A DNA stretch of 64,000 nt from Adiantum capillus-veneris (GCA_014529385.2 CM043963.1:95740412-95804411); one strand, 5' to 3'. Positions 25,401-37,218 are shown, counted from the stretch's first letter. Notes: generated by a model not told the origin, from the letters alone. Program-made: numbers and translations.

Positions 25401-25723
25401 CTTTGCAATAGTCATCCACTTTATTCACTGGTGTATCAGCTTTGCTCGTGGTTTCTCAGATTGAGTTGTAAATATATTCTCATTTGCAAGTTTGTCATGT
25501 GAAGGTATTTTCAACCCCATCTTTTCCAAGTGTTTGCCCATTTGGCCCCATAGAGGCGGTCTGATTTTTAGCAACTCTTAGAGAGTAATATTACATTGTA
25601 TAGGAGAAGACATCAATTTGTGCAAGCTTTTGGTATCCATCATTTTTACCACTCTAATGTCTCATTTTTGTTTCGTGTTCTGGACCAAACCTCTCGATGA
25701 AGTTTTGGATGATTTCTCTTTTT

Positions 25724-27540
25724 TCATTCGCTCCCTATTTCCCTTTCTTGTTTCAACTGCTCTTTGGTTTGTTGTAGCTCAATTTCTAGGGCGGTCTTCT
25801 CCTTCAACCTTTTTTCTTTCATTTTGTCTTGTTTGGATTTCCACAATTTTCTTCCAGTTCTCATTGATATGTTCTCGATATTTGTTTGTGCAAGCAATTT
25901 GGGTTCATCCTTGACAAGTGTATTTTTGGTGGATTCTTGAGCTTGAGATCTTGTCATCACATGTATAGGAGCCGTTGATTCTATATCAAATCCACTCAAA
26001 GAAGGTATCACTGCTACCATGTTCATTGTTGCTTTCCCTTTCTTGTCTGGATTCCTAGCACAATGTGGGAGTAGATGGTCTCTCCCACAACCATCACAAA
26101 ATCCAAAGATTTCTATTTGTTGACTCTTGTTCAGACAACCTTGTGCCCAATGGTCACCTCCACAATCATAGAATTGTCCTACTTATTGTGTAGTTGGTGG
26201 TGTAGCCAATGCTTGTTCTTTCATAGTAAGAATGTTCTTTGATCCATACTCTTGATTGGCTATGAACATTATCATATTCTCATCCATGAAATACAGGTTT
26301 GTCATGGGTTGTGGCATATACATTGGTTGAGTGTAGTTGACTACTACTCTATCATCATTCAGAAGAGGTGATTGTTTCACTAGCATACATTGCGGTCTAG
26401 GTTGAGTGGTACATCATGGGGTTGGATTATCTCCTCCACATAGTCACATCTTCTTGTGGGTTGTTGTCACTCATTCATGTCATGTCTATAGCCTTGGATT
26501 ATTCTTATAATCACCTCCTCAACCACTTGATTGATGCTTGGTTTCATAGGAGTCTAAACATCTTACTTTGTTACAAATACACTCTTTGGGGAAGAGGCAC
26601 CACTCGTCACATTATCTGCCTCTTTAGTCACACCTCTGTAGGCCTTACAATTGTCAACTAGATATATAGATTTTCTAGTGACTTGCTCAATTTTTGTGGA
26701 TGCTTTCAAATGAAGTTTCTCTTTCAGAGTCTCATTTATCAAGCCTCAATGAAGAGAACTAACAATCTCTCATCTTGTGATAACTCTCTCATAGGAAACC
26801 TCTCTATATATCGTTCAAAGTGTTATATTGTCATCTCTCATAGGACACCTCTCTATGTACTGTTTAAACCAAAGAAAAGCTTCCTTCACTTTCTCATTTT
26901 CTTTTTGTTTATATCTGTGATACCATGTTGTACTTGATTTCCCTTTTTGAGGATTCCTCTGTGATTCTTACAAGAGTTGTACTATGTTTGGAAAATCATT
27001 TCTGTTTAGTGGTTGGAACCACGTCAAAGCTGTCCCTTCTAATGTCAACCCAAATGCCTCATACTGTGTGTGGAAATCCACAATATGTTCTGCTCTCAAA
27101 ACTAGTTTGAAGAGTGGGACATGATCATATGGATCCCCTGACTCATTGTAGTTTTATTTGACAGATGTAGCCACTTGATATGGTATCATTTGTTGTGATT
27201 TAGTCACCCATATGACCAATTTGTGGTCTCTTGCAAAGATGTCTCTCACTCGCTCTTCTTGTCTTGGAGAAAATCTCGGTGAAATCCTCTCTGATGTGTG
27301 CTCTAGCATTCTTTTTGGTTGAAAGTAAGTAGAGATTAGAGTCCCCTTGTATTTATATTGTTCTATGTCAATTGGATTGACAAGTTTTAACTCTCCATAC
27401 TTATCTACCATCAAAACTTGTACTCTATGGGTATCTATATACATAAAGGCATAGAGATTCTTATGCTAAGTCAACTCTCTTTCATTGGATTCTATGCACT
27501 TGTAGAAGGTATATGGATCTCCATTTGTGAACCTATACAA
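25724..27540 (-). pseudogene. gag: gag of minus-strand LTR element C, decayed
   Basis: Pieces in order on the minus strand: a leader part with VTKSQQMIPYQV (about 27200), then SGDPYDHVPLFKLVLRAEH and FGLTLEGTALTWFQPL (27150-27010), the conserved core of a plant retrotransposon Gag. Next come QYIERCPMRD, a Met/Pro-rich stretch (26386-26183) and two zinc knuckles: DCGGDHWAQGC (26165, first Cys replaced by Phe) and CDGCGRDHLLPHC (26105). The tail from 26026 ends in a Glu/Lys coiled coil. Stops after 27154 and 26183 and frame changes inactivate it. Confidence 0.72.
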
Positions 27541-28001
27541 TCCTCATGAGCATAATCCGTCAGAACTCTCATGGATTTGTTGGTTTTGACAAATCACACA
27601 TTTGGTTTATTGATCAAAGGATGCCTTTGCTCTAGGTCTCCATTGATTCTCTCTTGAGGGTATTGCAATGTTTCTTGCGCTTTTCATGTCTCTCACTTGA
27701 GTAGAAAACCCTGGTGGTGGATGCCGAACTTGGCTTAGTGCAACTTCTCCCTTTTTATCCCTGGTGAGATCTCTCAAAAGTTAGGTATTTGTCACCCTCT
27801 GGTCTTTGGAAACTAGTTCTAGATACCCTAAAATTTTGGATATATGAAACTTTAAAAATATCAGCTATTAAACCAAAACCTATTGGTGTGTCCTATTGGT
27901 CACAAGATTTTTTCTTAGCTATACTTGAATCAATTTAGAGTTGTCTATCAAAAGCTAGAGCAAATTTGGTGAGCTACACTTGAAACAATACTCAAAACAG
28001 T
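27541..28001. other. no gene; junction before element B
   Basis: Probably 5' leader of element C, cut by the insertion of element B at 28002. No coding signal is visible. Confidence 0.4.
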
Positions 28002-29330
28002 TGTTTGGAAAATATCTGGACGAGCAAGGCAAAGAGGACAAAGACCCAAAAATAGTATAAAGAGTGCAATAGCTACCCCGAAACCTGATGAGATAGATGG
28101 AATCTAGGAATAAAATAGTGTGTTGAGTGTCTTCTACCGGGGGCACTCAAGTGGTTGGGATATAAATGAACAATCACAAACAACAAACATAGTACTGACA
28201 CTAATATGATGACAATTGTTAACAGAGTGATATAGAGAATGCTTTTGAGAGTTGACACAATGGATATAGGCACAAGTTTGGGTTTATATTATGATATACG
28301 AGCATGAATTGCTTTTAGAAATGTATACTCTAGATGTTTTTATATCAAAATAGGAGGAGAGGAGAAAACTTAGCTCGAAGTCCTAGTGTCGGTAGTCAAA
28401 ATTTGATGGTGAGGCTTAGAGAAACCCTCACAACCCTTCAGGAGGATACAAAGCTTCAATTTTAATAAATTTACAATGTGCAGCAATGGCTAGCTCTATG
28501 TGGTGCTATATGAGAGCGTGTGTTGTGTTTTTAATTTTATAGAATTTATCAAAAATATGGTTGCCTTTAGAAATGGACTGGAACGTTGTGCTTCGACTTC
28601 GATATCACATTTGCAATCTCTAAGGTTTGCGGCTTGTATTTGACTCTTCAATATAATGGTACTCTCTCTCACTAGATATGCCCCGCTCACACATGTAGAC
28701 ACCGTCTCTCACTCTCTTATTTCCCTCTCTCCCCTTTCTCTTTGAATGAAACCTCTCTATGTCCTTTCAAGTACTCTTTTTTTACTCTCTACCCAATTCT
28801 CAACCTAGAGATTCTCTCTCTCTTTCCTTTTCTCTCTATCATCTTTTTGACCCTGTGCAGAGAGCCAAGCTCTCTCACCAATTATCGCTCTCGACGGCCT
28901 TTGCTCCTCGACTCTCTGAGAAAATCTCGCCTTCTCTTTGGTCCTGGTCTCTTGACTCCCTGAGTCAGGCCTCCTTCTTGGTAGCCCTTGAGGGCAGCAT
29001 TGATTTTATGCAGAGGTAGATTCTCTCTCTCTCATTGATTCTCCACAGAGTGACGACCTTGCTACTCTTATTTGCAAGATGTAGCCCGGATTTTCTCTGA
29101 CTTAGCTATTGGCAAAGGGAGGCCTCTCCATCTAACTCTCTCTCTGGTTTTGATTTAATCAGAAGAGCTTGTCTCTCCCTCTCTCTCCTTTATGGAGAGA
29201 ATACTCACACACCAATGCTTATAGATGCAACAAAAAGCTTACAGCATGGTCTCCATCAGCAGGCTGGCCTTTGGAAATGGAGCCCCTTGCCCCTCTTCTT
29301 CTTCACGAGCAGACACCAACCCAAAAGGCA
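28002..29330 (-). repeat. 3' LTR of element B, uninterrupted
   Basis: Read on the minus strand it starts TGCCTTTTGGG, preceded by the purine-rich AAATGAAGAGG, and ends AAACA. It is about 90% identical to 35797-36451 (first part in window order) and 51105-51785 (second part). No protein is encoded. Confidence 0.88.
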
Positions 29331-29933
29331 CCTCTTCATTTAATTTTTTAAAATCATGCCAACTCTAAAAAAACTCAACCCTATTATTTTGTAAATTGAA
29401 TGAGCATTTGAAAATTGATCAAAACGTGAACCACAAAAAATGTTTGGGTGTTTTGTGTTGGCGCGAGTGGTGATGCCTTCGCTTGCTCGCAATCCACCAG
29501 GCGACATCGTCGACTTCCAAATTCTTTATAATTACAAAATGGAAACCCCTTTCTTGATCAAGAAAGGGAAACCCCTTTCTTGACCAAGATTAAGCACTTT
29601 AGTTTTAGAAAAAAAATAGTGTAGATGGCTGCGAGATGGATGCAAATGAGTGCAACACGGTGGTAATGCAATACATGTGCACATAAAAATGCATGTGGTG
29701 GTACTGGGATATAAACGATGCACTTGTCCCAAAAAAAAAAAGCAATAGTGGCGTCCTGCAAGGAAAACTAGTTTGCTAGTGTGAACCGAAATTTTCCAAT
29801 TAGACCGGTGCTTTATCCATTGGGCTACAGAATCATAAGCAAATGGCAAGGGTCAATAGCGAGGAAAGTGATATCAGAAAGGTGTGTAAGTCTATGAGTC
29901 ATGTATAAAATGAGGGAATAAACAATGGTAGGT
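29331..29933. other. 3' untranslated part of element B with SINE-like insertion
   Basis: Between the 3' LTR and the second RNase H no frame is supported. A duplicated motif AAACCCCTTTCTTGA-CAAG occurs at 29544-29585. Confidence 0.5.
29530..29835 (-). mobile_element. tRNA-derived SINE-like sequence
   Basis: On the minus strand a tRNA-like head starts near 29832. It has a good pol III A box (TAGCCCAATGG, 29817-29827) and a weak B box (GGTTCACACTA, about 29777-29787) 30 bases on. The anticodon arm (CCGGT/ATTGG) has a loop of only three bases, so this is not a functional tRNA. An unrelated body of about 230 bases follows. No flanking duplication was found, so it could instead be a lone tRNA pseudogene. 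Confidence 0.4.
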
Positions 29934-30460
29934 TCAGAAATGCCTAGGATAAGTAGGTAACCCCTCTAATCCCAAACATGTAACATTTTGAAACATATCC
30001 CAAGGATCATCATGGATGGATGAGGCTTTCACTAAGGACCTATCGAAATTTTGGGTGAAAGATTGAGATAGGGCCATCAAAGCAAGGGAATCTGCAACAC
30101 GGTTCTCCGGATGAGGTAAAAAGGTAAGGGTGGAAGAGGTAAAATGGGTGAAGATACGACGAGCTAAAAGGATATAGTAGTGCATTAAAGGGTGAAGGGT
30201 GTGGGCCTTGCCATGAAATTGGTGCATGACAAGCTCTGAATCTCCATAAATATGAATATCTGCTGCTCCCACAAGAAGTAGAGCTCTCAAACCAATCAAA
30301 AGTGCTTGATATTCTAAAATATTTTACTCAAATGATTTCCCAAAAGAACTCCCAATAAAATAGCATCCCCCTTTGGTGGGTATATGACATTACCACAACT
30401 TCCAACCTTCTCTTTATCGTGCAATCTCCATCAAAGTAGAGAGACCAAAGAGAAGACTCA
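29934..30460 (-). pseudogene. archaeal-type RNase H located after the integrase, element B
   Basis: The domain shows SLWSLYFDG (about 30445-30425, first Asp), EYQALLIGLRALLLVGA (Glu), ADIHIYGDSELVMHQFHG (second Asp) and FLPHPENRVADSLA (last Asp), the full acidic set of an RNase HI domain. A frame break near 30310 separates the first strand from the rest. It stands downstream (3') of integrase, unlike in element A, where it precedes integrase. Confidence 0.75.
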
Positions 30461-30485
30461 CCGCCAACATCAACAAGGAAGAAGA

Positions 30486-31805
30486 TCACATCCAATAAGG
30501 TTGAATTTTATCAAAATTGGTTTCTGTGGAAAACCATGTCCCATCCATTTTTGCAATTTGGGCCTTGTTCCTAGGAAATACCTCGACAATACGGTAAGGT
30601 TTGGACAAAACATGGCTCAACTTTTCGGGGAATAACTCATGACATGCATCATATAAGAGAACTGATTGCCCATCCTCCAAGTCTTCATAGGTTTTAGCCT
30701 CCTTTTCTCTTTGTTTTGTTTGATGCTTTTTTACTACCTCTTGATGTAAGTAAGCTCTCATCCTCCACTCATTGAGGTGCTCTAATGTGCCCAACCTCTC
30801 TTTCAAACTCTCCTCCAAAGGCATCGAATGTGCATGCAAGAACCTCAAGGTGGCAAGTTCAGGCTCAATGGTAGCACACACTCTTGACCATAAACGAGAG
30901 AAAAGGGAGTAAAACATGTTGCCTCCTTAAAAGTGGTGTTATGCGCCCACACATCTGCTAGTAGTTTCTCATCCCAATCCCTCATTCACATCACAATTTT
31001 TCTTAAAATAGTTACTAGCGCTTTATTAGTGCTCTCAACTTGCCCATTGGTAGAAGGCTTGTAAGGGGTAGTTTTATCATGTTAATGTTAAAGTAAGAAG
31101 TGGGATCGTCAAGAAGATCATTTAAAAAGTGTGCTCCCTATCGGATACAAATTCGGCTAGTGCCCCAAAATGACAAATAACGTGATCAATCAAGAATGAA
31201 GCAATAGTGCGTGCATCATCATCCCTCATCGCTCTATCCTCAGACTACTTTGTCAAGTAATGAGTTGCAACAATGATGCAGGATTTCTCATGCTTAGATG
31301 TAGGAGTGATGGGCCCAGCATAATTAATGCCCCACTTCACAAATGGTAATGTGGCCATAATAGGATTGTTAGGGCGTAAATGATTTTCAAGACGGGTGGC
31401 TCTCTGGCAAACATCACATCTCTTACACCACTCAAACAAGTCCTTAAACACACTAGGCCACCAATACCATGCTCTCAAGATCTTCAATGCGGTCAACGTC
31501 TTAGCAAAATGTCCCCCACATGCACTATCATGACACTCTTTTAGAATATGAGGGATCTCTTCCTGTGCAGCACAACGGTGATAAATGTCCTCAAACCCCT
31601 TATGATATAAATACCCATCAATAATAGAGAATTTATTTGCATGGGTAACTAATCTTTTCTTAGTAGCCTTACTCATGGATGGGGGAAATTTTAAGGTAGA
31701 CAAATAATGAGATATTTGGTCATACCACTCTCGAGAATGCTCAATGCAAAACAAATCAGATTCAGGTGTGACAGACTCGTCAACACAGGTAGGTACATTA
31801 GCCAA
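30486..31805 (-). pseudogene. integrase of element B
   Basis: The zinc-binding module is ECHDSACGGHF ... CKRCDVCQ (31575-31400). The first core motif reads WGINYAGPI (about 31335), so the first catalytic Asp is Asn (AAT for GAT). The second motif FVSDR lies near 31155 and the Glu motif NGQVESTNK near 31040. The C-terminal part (30917-30486) includes KLSHVLSKPYRIVEVFPRN, matching the position of a GPY/F-like module. Stops after 31245 and between 31240 and 30920 break the frame. Confidence 0.82.
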
Positions 31806-31998
31806 TCAATCTACAAGCTTTTGAAATGCAGGAGGTTTGTATTTAAGCTCATAATCAAAGGTTTGCAACTCAACAAGCCATCACATAATATGCTCAGGGG
31901 GCTCCATCTTATTCATCATAAGGTGTAATGAGTATTTAGACACATATATAATGGAGTGCTTCATGGATAAATAGGTGTAAAACTTCCTAGTACTCTCA

Positions 31999-33380
31999 TC
32001 AATAGCTAAACAAGCCTGCTCTACCAAGTATAGTGTGTCTCTGCATTTTTAAGCTTGCAACTATAATATGCAACGTGATGCAATTTCTTGTCATAAATTT
32101 GGGCAATGCAACGAGAAAAAACATAATGCAAGCAAGTGGAAAATAAATGAAAAGGTTTGAAAGCATCGGGTGGCTTAAGAATAGGAGCCTTAGTAAATGA
32201 ACTTTTAAGGGAAGAAAAGGAGGTCTCTTGAGGTGTCCCCAAATAAACTTTTTCTCAACCCTCAAAAGAGTATTAAGTGGTAAAATAAGATGAGCTATAT
32301 CTTTAATAAAACAGCTATAATGCTTAGCAAACCCAAGAAATCCTCTAACCTGACGAACGGTAGTAGGTGCAAGAAAGGCAAGGATGGCCTCAACCTTTGT
32401 AGGATCCATATCTATGTCGTGTTCACTAATAAGATGCCCCAATAAAATACCATAGGAGACTCCAAACACACATTTCCAAGCATTCAATGCAATGGACTTC
32501 TCTCAACACTTTTGAAACACATAATGGAGGGCTTTAAGAAAATTCGCTCGAGTGATCCACATGCCATGTCGTCTATAAATATTTTACGAAAGTGTATAAG
32601 GTCATCTCAAAACATTTCATGCTTAGATTTCTGATATGATGCACCAGCATTGCATAATCCAAATGGCATGACATGATATGAAAATGTCCCAAAGATGGTG
32701 GTAAAAGTGGTTTTAAGATTATCTTCATCAGGTACAACCATCTGGTTGTATCTCAAGAACCCATCCATAAATCCATAAACCTCCCTCCCAGCTAAAGCAT
32801 CTAAAATTTGGTCAGTCAAAGGAAAAGGATAGTAGTCTTTGATTGTAGCCTTATTAAGTTGTTTATAAGCAACACATATACTAAGCTGCTTATTTTTCTT
32901 GGGTACAACAACAATAGGGGAAACCCACTCTATGTTATCCATGGAAAAAATTAGCCCAACCTCTAAAAGTTCCTTTTGTCTCCATATAGACCCCCTCTCT
33001 ATAATGCTTTGGCAATCTACACTGACGCTGATGGGAACGAGAACAACATCTGGTTTAAGTGGGGTGTGATGCACAACTAACTCGGGTGGGAAACCTTTCC
33101 ACCCCGTGTAATCCTATGAAAAAATTTCCTGGTACTCCCAACATAAAAAAATAACCTCCTCCCTTGATGGTGACTCTAAAGAAGCTCCCAAAAGCACAAC
33201 TTTGTCCTCCCCCTTTATAGGAACCCTCACATTGTCTTCCTCTCTAGCCAAAGGTGGAGTCTCCTCATCCTCATCAAGGGTAGTCTCAATAGAATCAGGG
33301 TAAATACAATAAGAACTGGGTGTAAATAGAACTACACTCATCATCAACATCACTCTCAATTTCCGAAGTAACCCCATGGC
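31999..33380 (-). pseudogene. pol: reverse transcriptase and RNase H of element B
   Basis: RT landmarks: EWVSPIVVVPKKN (32930), YKQLNKATIKDYYPFPL, MPFGLCNAGASYQ (32665), catalytic IFIDDM (about 32580), LLGHLISEHDIDMDP (32440) and VRQVRGFLGFAKHYSCFIKD (the RT-RNase H joint). The RNase H continues after a frameshift near 32240 as SFTKAPILKPPDAFKPF and HHVAYYSCKLKNAETHYT. Stops at 33114 and 32607 and several shifts inactivate it. Family-typical Arg/Asp substitutions (for example FLRYNQ for YSGYNQ) indicate old age. Confidence 0.85.
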
Positions 33381-33419
33381 TCATAATAAAAAAACGATAA
33401 GCTGCCAGAACCACACGAG

Positions 33420-33790
33420 AAGATCCTCTACCCAACAACAACTATCCTCTGGGGATATCAATAACATAATCAATCCGCCATATCCAAGATCTCCTTAAAA
33501 GAAGTTGGTATCGCCCAGGTCCCGGGCTAAGGTGCAAAACATAACAATCAATCACCACAATTTGACCCGCCACAGTAACGGGCAAACCTTGGATAAAACC
33601 TTCAACACTCACAAAACACTAATCGCCCATGTGTAACCCAGTAATAGGACCTCCATTAAAATATTTTCCAAGCTTGGAAAAGGTGATGTAACTCAAAACG
33701 TTGACGCCCAACCTGCCATCAACTATAGTATGTGGGATCACAAGTTGGTGGATCATGCACTCCACTTGGGGACACTCTTCAACTTAGCAA
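33420..33790 (-). pseudogene. protease region of element B, degenerate
   Basis: TIVDGRLGVNVLSYITFSKLG (33740-33675) sits where a retropepsin active site belongs; the family would have Asp-Gly-Gly or Asp-Ser-Gly, here Asp-Gly-Arg. Downstream LLLRRSWIWRIDYVIDIP resembles the closing landmark. Stops interrupt it. The assignment rests on position between gag and RT plus these two motifs. Confidence 0.5.
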
Positions 33791-34292
33791 GAAGGGAATC
33801 CACCTTTTGAATAGCAGGAAGAATAGGAATCACCCCCTTTGAAGAACCCAAAGCTCTGCAAGCCTCCTCAAAAGAGCACGACTAGATGGAGAAGTGAGAA
33901 GGTATTGTGGTAGGGACATGGTAAGCTCCACTTTATTAGGAGCAGCAACAACAAGGTCAAAAGAAGGTATAGGAGGTAATAACTTACTTAGCGTACAGTG
34001 AGTACGAACATGTCGAGGTTGGGGGAAAGGGTCTGGAATGCGAACAATGACACAGGTGGGTCGGTGGGTAGCAACATCGCCTATAGGATCCCTCTCCTCC
34101 TCAACAAATTTCTCTTTTCCCTTTCATGTAATGGCATGCACATGCAATGCAATAGAATCAATCATATTAATTGATGGATAATAGTTGGTTGTGGGTGCCA
34201 AACTAGGAGAAGCCATGGCTGGAGAACTAGGAGACCCTCTTTGCAAAAGTGTCCAGCTAGGGCCAAGAGGTCTCTCATTCCCGATTTATGGT

Positions 34293-35387
34293 TTATGAGA
34301 CTAGGGGTGGTATTGAAGAGTTTCTATTCATCATGTGGCACATCTTAATATAACAATTTTCTTCAGTGTGGTCCCTACCCAAACATCTCTCATAAGTGCA
34401 GATAACAGTGGGACAATCTTCGGAAAGATGGCCGGGTACGCCACAAGCTCGACACACAATCTTAGTGGGATTAAGCTTAGAGCGACGAGCGAACAACAAA
34501 TTTTGTTGACGCTTCAGAAATTTCACATCTACAGTCACAACTTTCATGTTTTTATTCATTTGGTTCATGTAATTAGTCATCATGTCCTTCAAGCCCCCTA
34601 TACTAGATGCATTGCTCTCATAACCATCCTTGCCCTTACAATGCATGGAAGGTGTAGTGGTAGAAGTAGATTGAGGATAAGTCACAAAATTTGGGGGAGC
34701 ATAAGAAACTGGCGTTGAAATATGTGGAGAGGTGGATGAAGAGGAAGTGTTAATAGTGGGTGTGGGTGCTGGGAGAAAAAGAGGTGATGGTGCATTTTGA
34801 AGTTGGCATGCGGTAAGAGGTGGTAACTGTAGAGGTGGTGTTGATTGTAATTGGGGTATATAAGATGGGGCTGATAAAGATAAACTAGGAATGGACATGG
34901 GTAAAGAGTTTTGTGCTAGCCATGGGTAATACGATGGAGATGGAGTCGCAACTAGTTGTGGTTCATAAGCACGCCTATAAGAACTTTCCACATTAACGGC
35001 ATACGTGATAGCAGTATTTAAATCTTGTGGAGCTTGAGCCCTCAATAAAATTTGAATACTAGGATGCAACCCCCTAAGAAATGATTCCATGATGGTAAGC
35101 GGATCAATGTTGAAATTGGGAGTATAATGTTCAATAAAATACCTGAACCTCATGGCGGCTTGCTCAATGCTTTCATGAGGATAATTTCTCTTTAAGAAGC
35201 GTAGTTGCTGAAAAAATGAGAAAAAGTTTGGAGGTTTGAGAAAAGCGACTAAGAATTTTTGCTCACAATCGATAAAACTAGGAAGAGGATTTTCTTGCAG
35301 CTTGGAAAAGCAATTCAAAGCTTCACCCTTAAGTGTGGTGCTAAAATAAGTCATTACATGTCCCTCCTCAACAATGTGTGATGTCAA
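34293..35387 (-). CDS. gag: gag of element B, intact 364-codon frame
   Basis: The capsid/nucleocapsid protein of the element. Residues 10-110 form the Retrotrans_gag core (TYFSTTLKGEALNCFSKL, FLKRNYPHESIEQAAMRFR, ESFLRGLHPSIQILL). Residues 145-250 are a Pro/Ser/Thr-rich linker. Two zinc knuckles follow: CRACGVPGHLSEDC (312-325, CX2CX4HX4C) and CTYERCLGRDHTEENC (330-345, with four residues between the first two Cys). It is the only complete gene of this element; the start is the first Met of the open frame and a more upstream start is possible. Confidence 0.8.
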   Translation of the reverse strand: MTSHIVEEGHVMTYFSTTLKGEALNCFSKLQENPLPSFIDCEQKFLVAFLKPPNFFSFFQQLRFLKRNYPHESIEQAAMRFRYFIEHYTPNFNIDPLTIMESFLRGLHPSIQILLRAQAPQDLNTAITYAVNVESSYRRAYEPQLVATPSPSYYPWLAQNSLPMSIPSLSLSAPSYIPQLQSTPPLQLPPLTACQLQNAPSPLFLPAPTPTINTSSSSTSPHISTPVSYAPPNFVTYPQSTSTTTPSMHCKGKDGYESNASSIGGLKDMMTNYMNQMNKNMKVVTVDVKFLKRQQNLLFARRSKLNPTKIVCRACGVPGHLSEDCPTVICTYERCLGRDHTEENCYIKMCHMMNRNSSIPPLVS

Positions 35388-35777
35388 ACAAGAAATTTAA
35401 AATTGTTTACTTGAGCTACAACCTATAGGATCTTCCAAGGGCGACCCATGAAATGTCGAGAGTGGGATGTGCATCAAGGAGAGCGAGGTTAGCTGGTAAC
35501 AATAAAGGTGATTGGATTACAAATGGTTGAGCCTATGGGGATATGGACGGAAAGTGAGATACCTAACGGACTTTTCCTTTGTGGAGTTGATACTTTTGGA
35601 ATCTGTTGTTGTGAAGGGGTTGTAGGACTTGAATTCCCTCAAAATGCTTTTTCCTTTTCCCTTCTATGATATCTCTTAGCTCACTCACTCTTCCTAAGAT
35701 GTTCTTGCCACTCTTTATCACTGTGCATATGTCCCCTTTCAAGTAGGTTCGTATTGTGCAACCTCGACTAAGTTAAG
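35388..35777. other. leader of element B
   Basis: Untranslated leader between primer site and gag on the minus strand; no other feature is seen. Confidence 0.45.
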
Positions 35778-35796
35778 GTCCCACCGTGCATGCCAC
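35778..35796 (-). other. primer binding site of element B
   Basis: On the minus strand, TGGCATGCACGGTGG begins one base after the LTR end (TAGACA). The TGG start fits a tRNA CCA end; the tRNA is not identified. Confidence 0.5.
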
Positions 35797-36451
35797 TGTC
35801 TAGAAAATATTAGGACGAGCAAGGCAAAGAGGACAAAGACCCAAAGAACCCCCCAAATACCCAATAAAAATAGTATAAAGAGTGCAATAGGTACCCCAAA
35901 ACCCAATAAGATAGATGGAATCTAGGAAGAAAATAGTGTGTTGAGTGTCTTCTGCCAGGGGACGCTAGAGTGGCTGGGATATAAATGAACAATCACAAAC
36001 AACAAACACAGTATGAACACTAATATGATGACAACTGATAACAAATAAGTATAAAGAATTCTTTTGAGAGATGACAGAATGGAGATAGGCACAAGTTTGT
36101 GTTTATATTATGATATACGAGCGTGAATTGCTTTTACAAATGTATACTCTAGATGTTTTTATATCAAAATGGGAGGAGAGGAGAAAACTTAGCTCGAAGT
36201 CGCAGTGTCGGGACTCAAAATTTGTGGTGAGGCTTAGAGAAACCCTCACAACCCTTGAGGAGGATACAAAGCTTCAATTCTAATAAATTTACAATGTGCA
36301 GCAATGGCTAGCCCTATGTGGCGCTATATGAGAGCGTATGTTGTGTTTTTAATTTTATAGAATTTATAAAAAATATGGTTGCCTTTACAAATGGACTCGA
36401 ACATTGTGCTTCGACTTCGATATCACATTTGCAATCTCTAAGGCGGTTTGC
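35797..36451 (-). repeat. 5' LTR of element B, inner part
   Basis: Matches 28002-28630 closely (for example the AGATAGATGGAATCTAGGA segment at 35900). Homology stops after CTCTAAGGCGGTTTGC at 36451, where the TIR transposon begins. Confidence 0.87.
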
Positions 36452-36471
36452 TAAACTTTGATGCTCCAAGA

Positions 36472-36512
36472 CATTAGGAAGGGAATGGGGTCTAATGGGG
36501 CCTCTTTATTTG
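36472..36512 (+). repeat. left terminal inverted repeat
   Basis: CATTAGGAAG, then GAATGGGG, then GGGCCTCTTTATTTG match the reverse complement of 51064-51104 at 36 of 41 positions. Confidence 0.85.
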
Positions 36513-36620
36513 CCATGGGATTAAGAGGGAGATTATGGAAGGGGCAAATGGGTGGATGCCATATGGATTGAAATGGTGGGTATGGCAGGGCCTAAAAGTA
36601 AGTGGTCAAACTTGTACTCT

Positions 36621-36630
36621 TTTATAAAAT
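36621..36630 (+). promoter_or_regulatory. possible TATA box for the rightward arm of the transposon
   Basis: TTTATAAAAT lies 150 bases inside the left TIR, followed by a CT-rich leader (36700-36860), a common plant promoter layout. It would drive the + strand genes interrupted by the copia. Confidence 0.35.
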
Positions 36631-36639
36631 ACAAAGAGA

Positions 36640-37218
36640 AAATCTCTTATAAATTTAAAAAAAGGAACTTTTCTCTAAATAGTTGAGTAAAAACCAAAGG
36701 CTTTCTCTCTCTACTGGCTGCCAGTTTCTCCCCCCCCTCTCTCTTAAAAGGGGGTCCCTCCAAAAACGTGTTGATCATTCCCTCCCTCTCTCTCTACTGT
36801 ACCATCTCTCACTTCTCTTCACTTCACCTTATTTCTCTTTCCTTCCTTTCAGTTTTCCCTCCCAAAAGCTCTGCACAGCAGAATTTTGAACCTCCTTTCC
36901 CTCCTCAAGCTTATTGCATTCTTGAGGGCTGCATTCTCCTCAAGCTGAAGTTCTCCATTACTCCATGGGCTTCACTAAACACCTCTAGCTAAAGCTGAAG
37001 TCTACACCATATCCTTCTACTACATCATCCCTCTTTCTTTCCTCAGTAGGTTTCTTGATCCTTCTCCATTAAGCTCTCTAGAGAGGATCTACTTCCCTCT
37101 CAAGCATTGTATCATTATCTTCCACATTAAGCTAACAAGCAGGTGGAGTACTATAGGAGTAAGTGGCATCCTTCACCTTTGTGTACCATCAAGATTCTTG
37201 CTCTTTATACAGCTGAGA
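36640..37218 (+). other. presumed 5' leader of the rightward transcript
   Basis: CT-rich, then AT-rich sequence with no frame I can assign. It ends at the copia target site; after removal of the copia it joins 42576. AG acceptors and GT donors are present but exons could not be fixed. Confidence 0.35.

Noticed and set aside
28002-28630. Reading 28002-28630 and 35797-36440 as the complete LTRs of element B
   Set aside because: The additional match of 28631-29330 with 51105-51785 and the inverted ends at 36472 and 51104 show that the LTR is 1.33 kb and one copy is interrupted.
28742-29351. Plus-strand frames of 60-86 codons in the LTR of element B
   Set aside because: Pyrimidine-rich LTR sequence; the second LTR copy does not keep the same frames.
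29766-29832. Functional tRNA gene
   Set aside because: The anticodon loop is only three bases and the acceptor ends do not pair.
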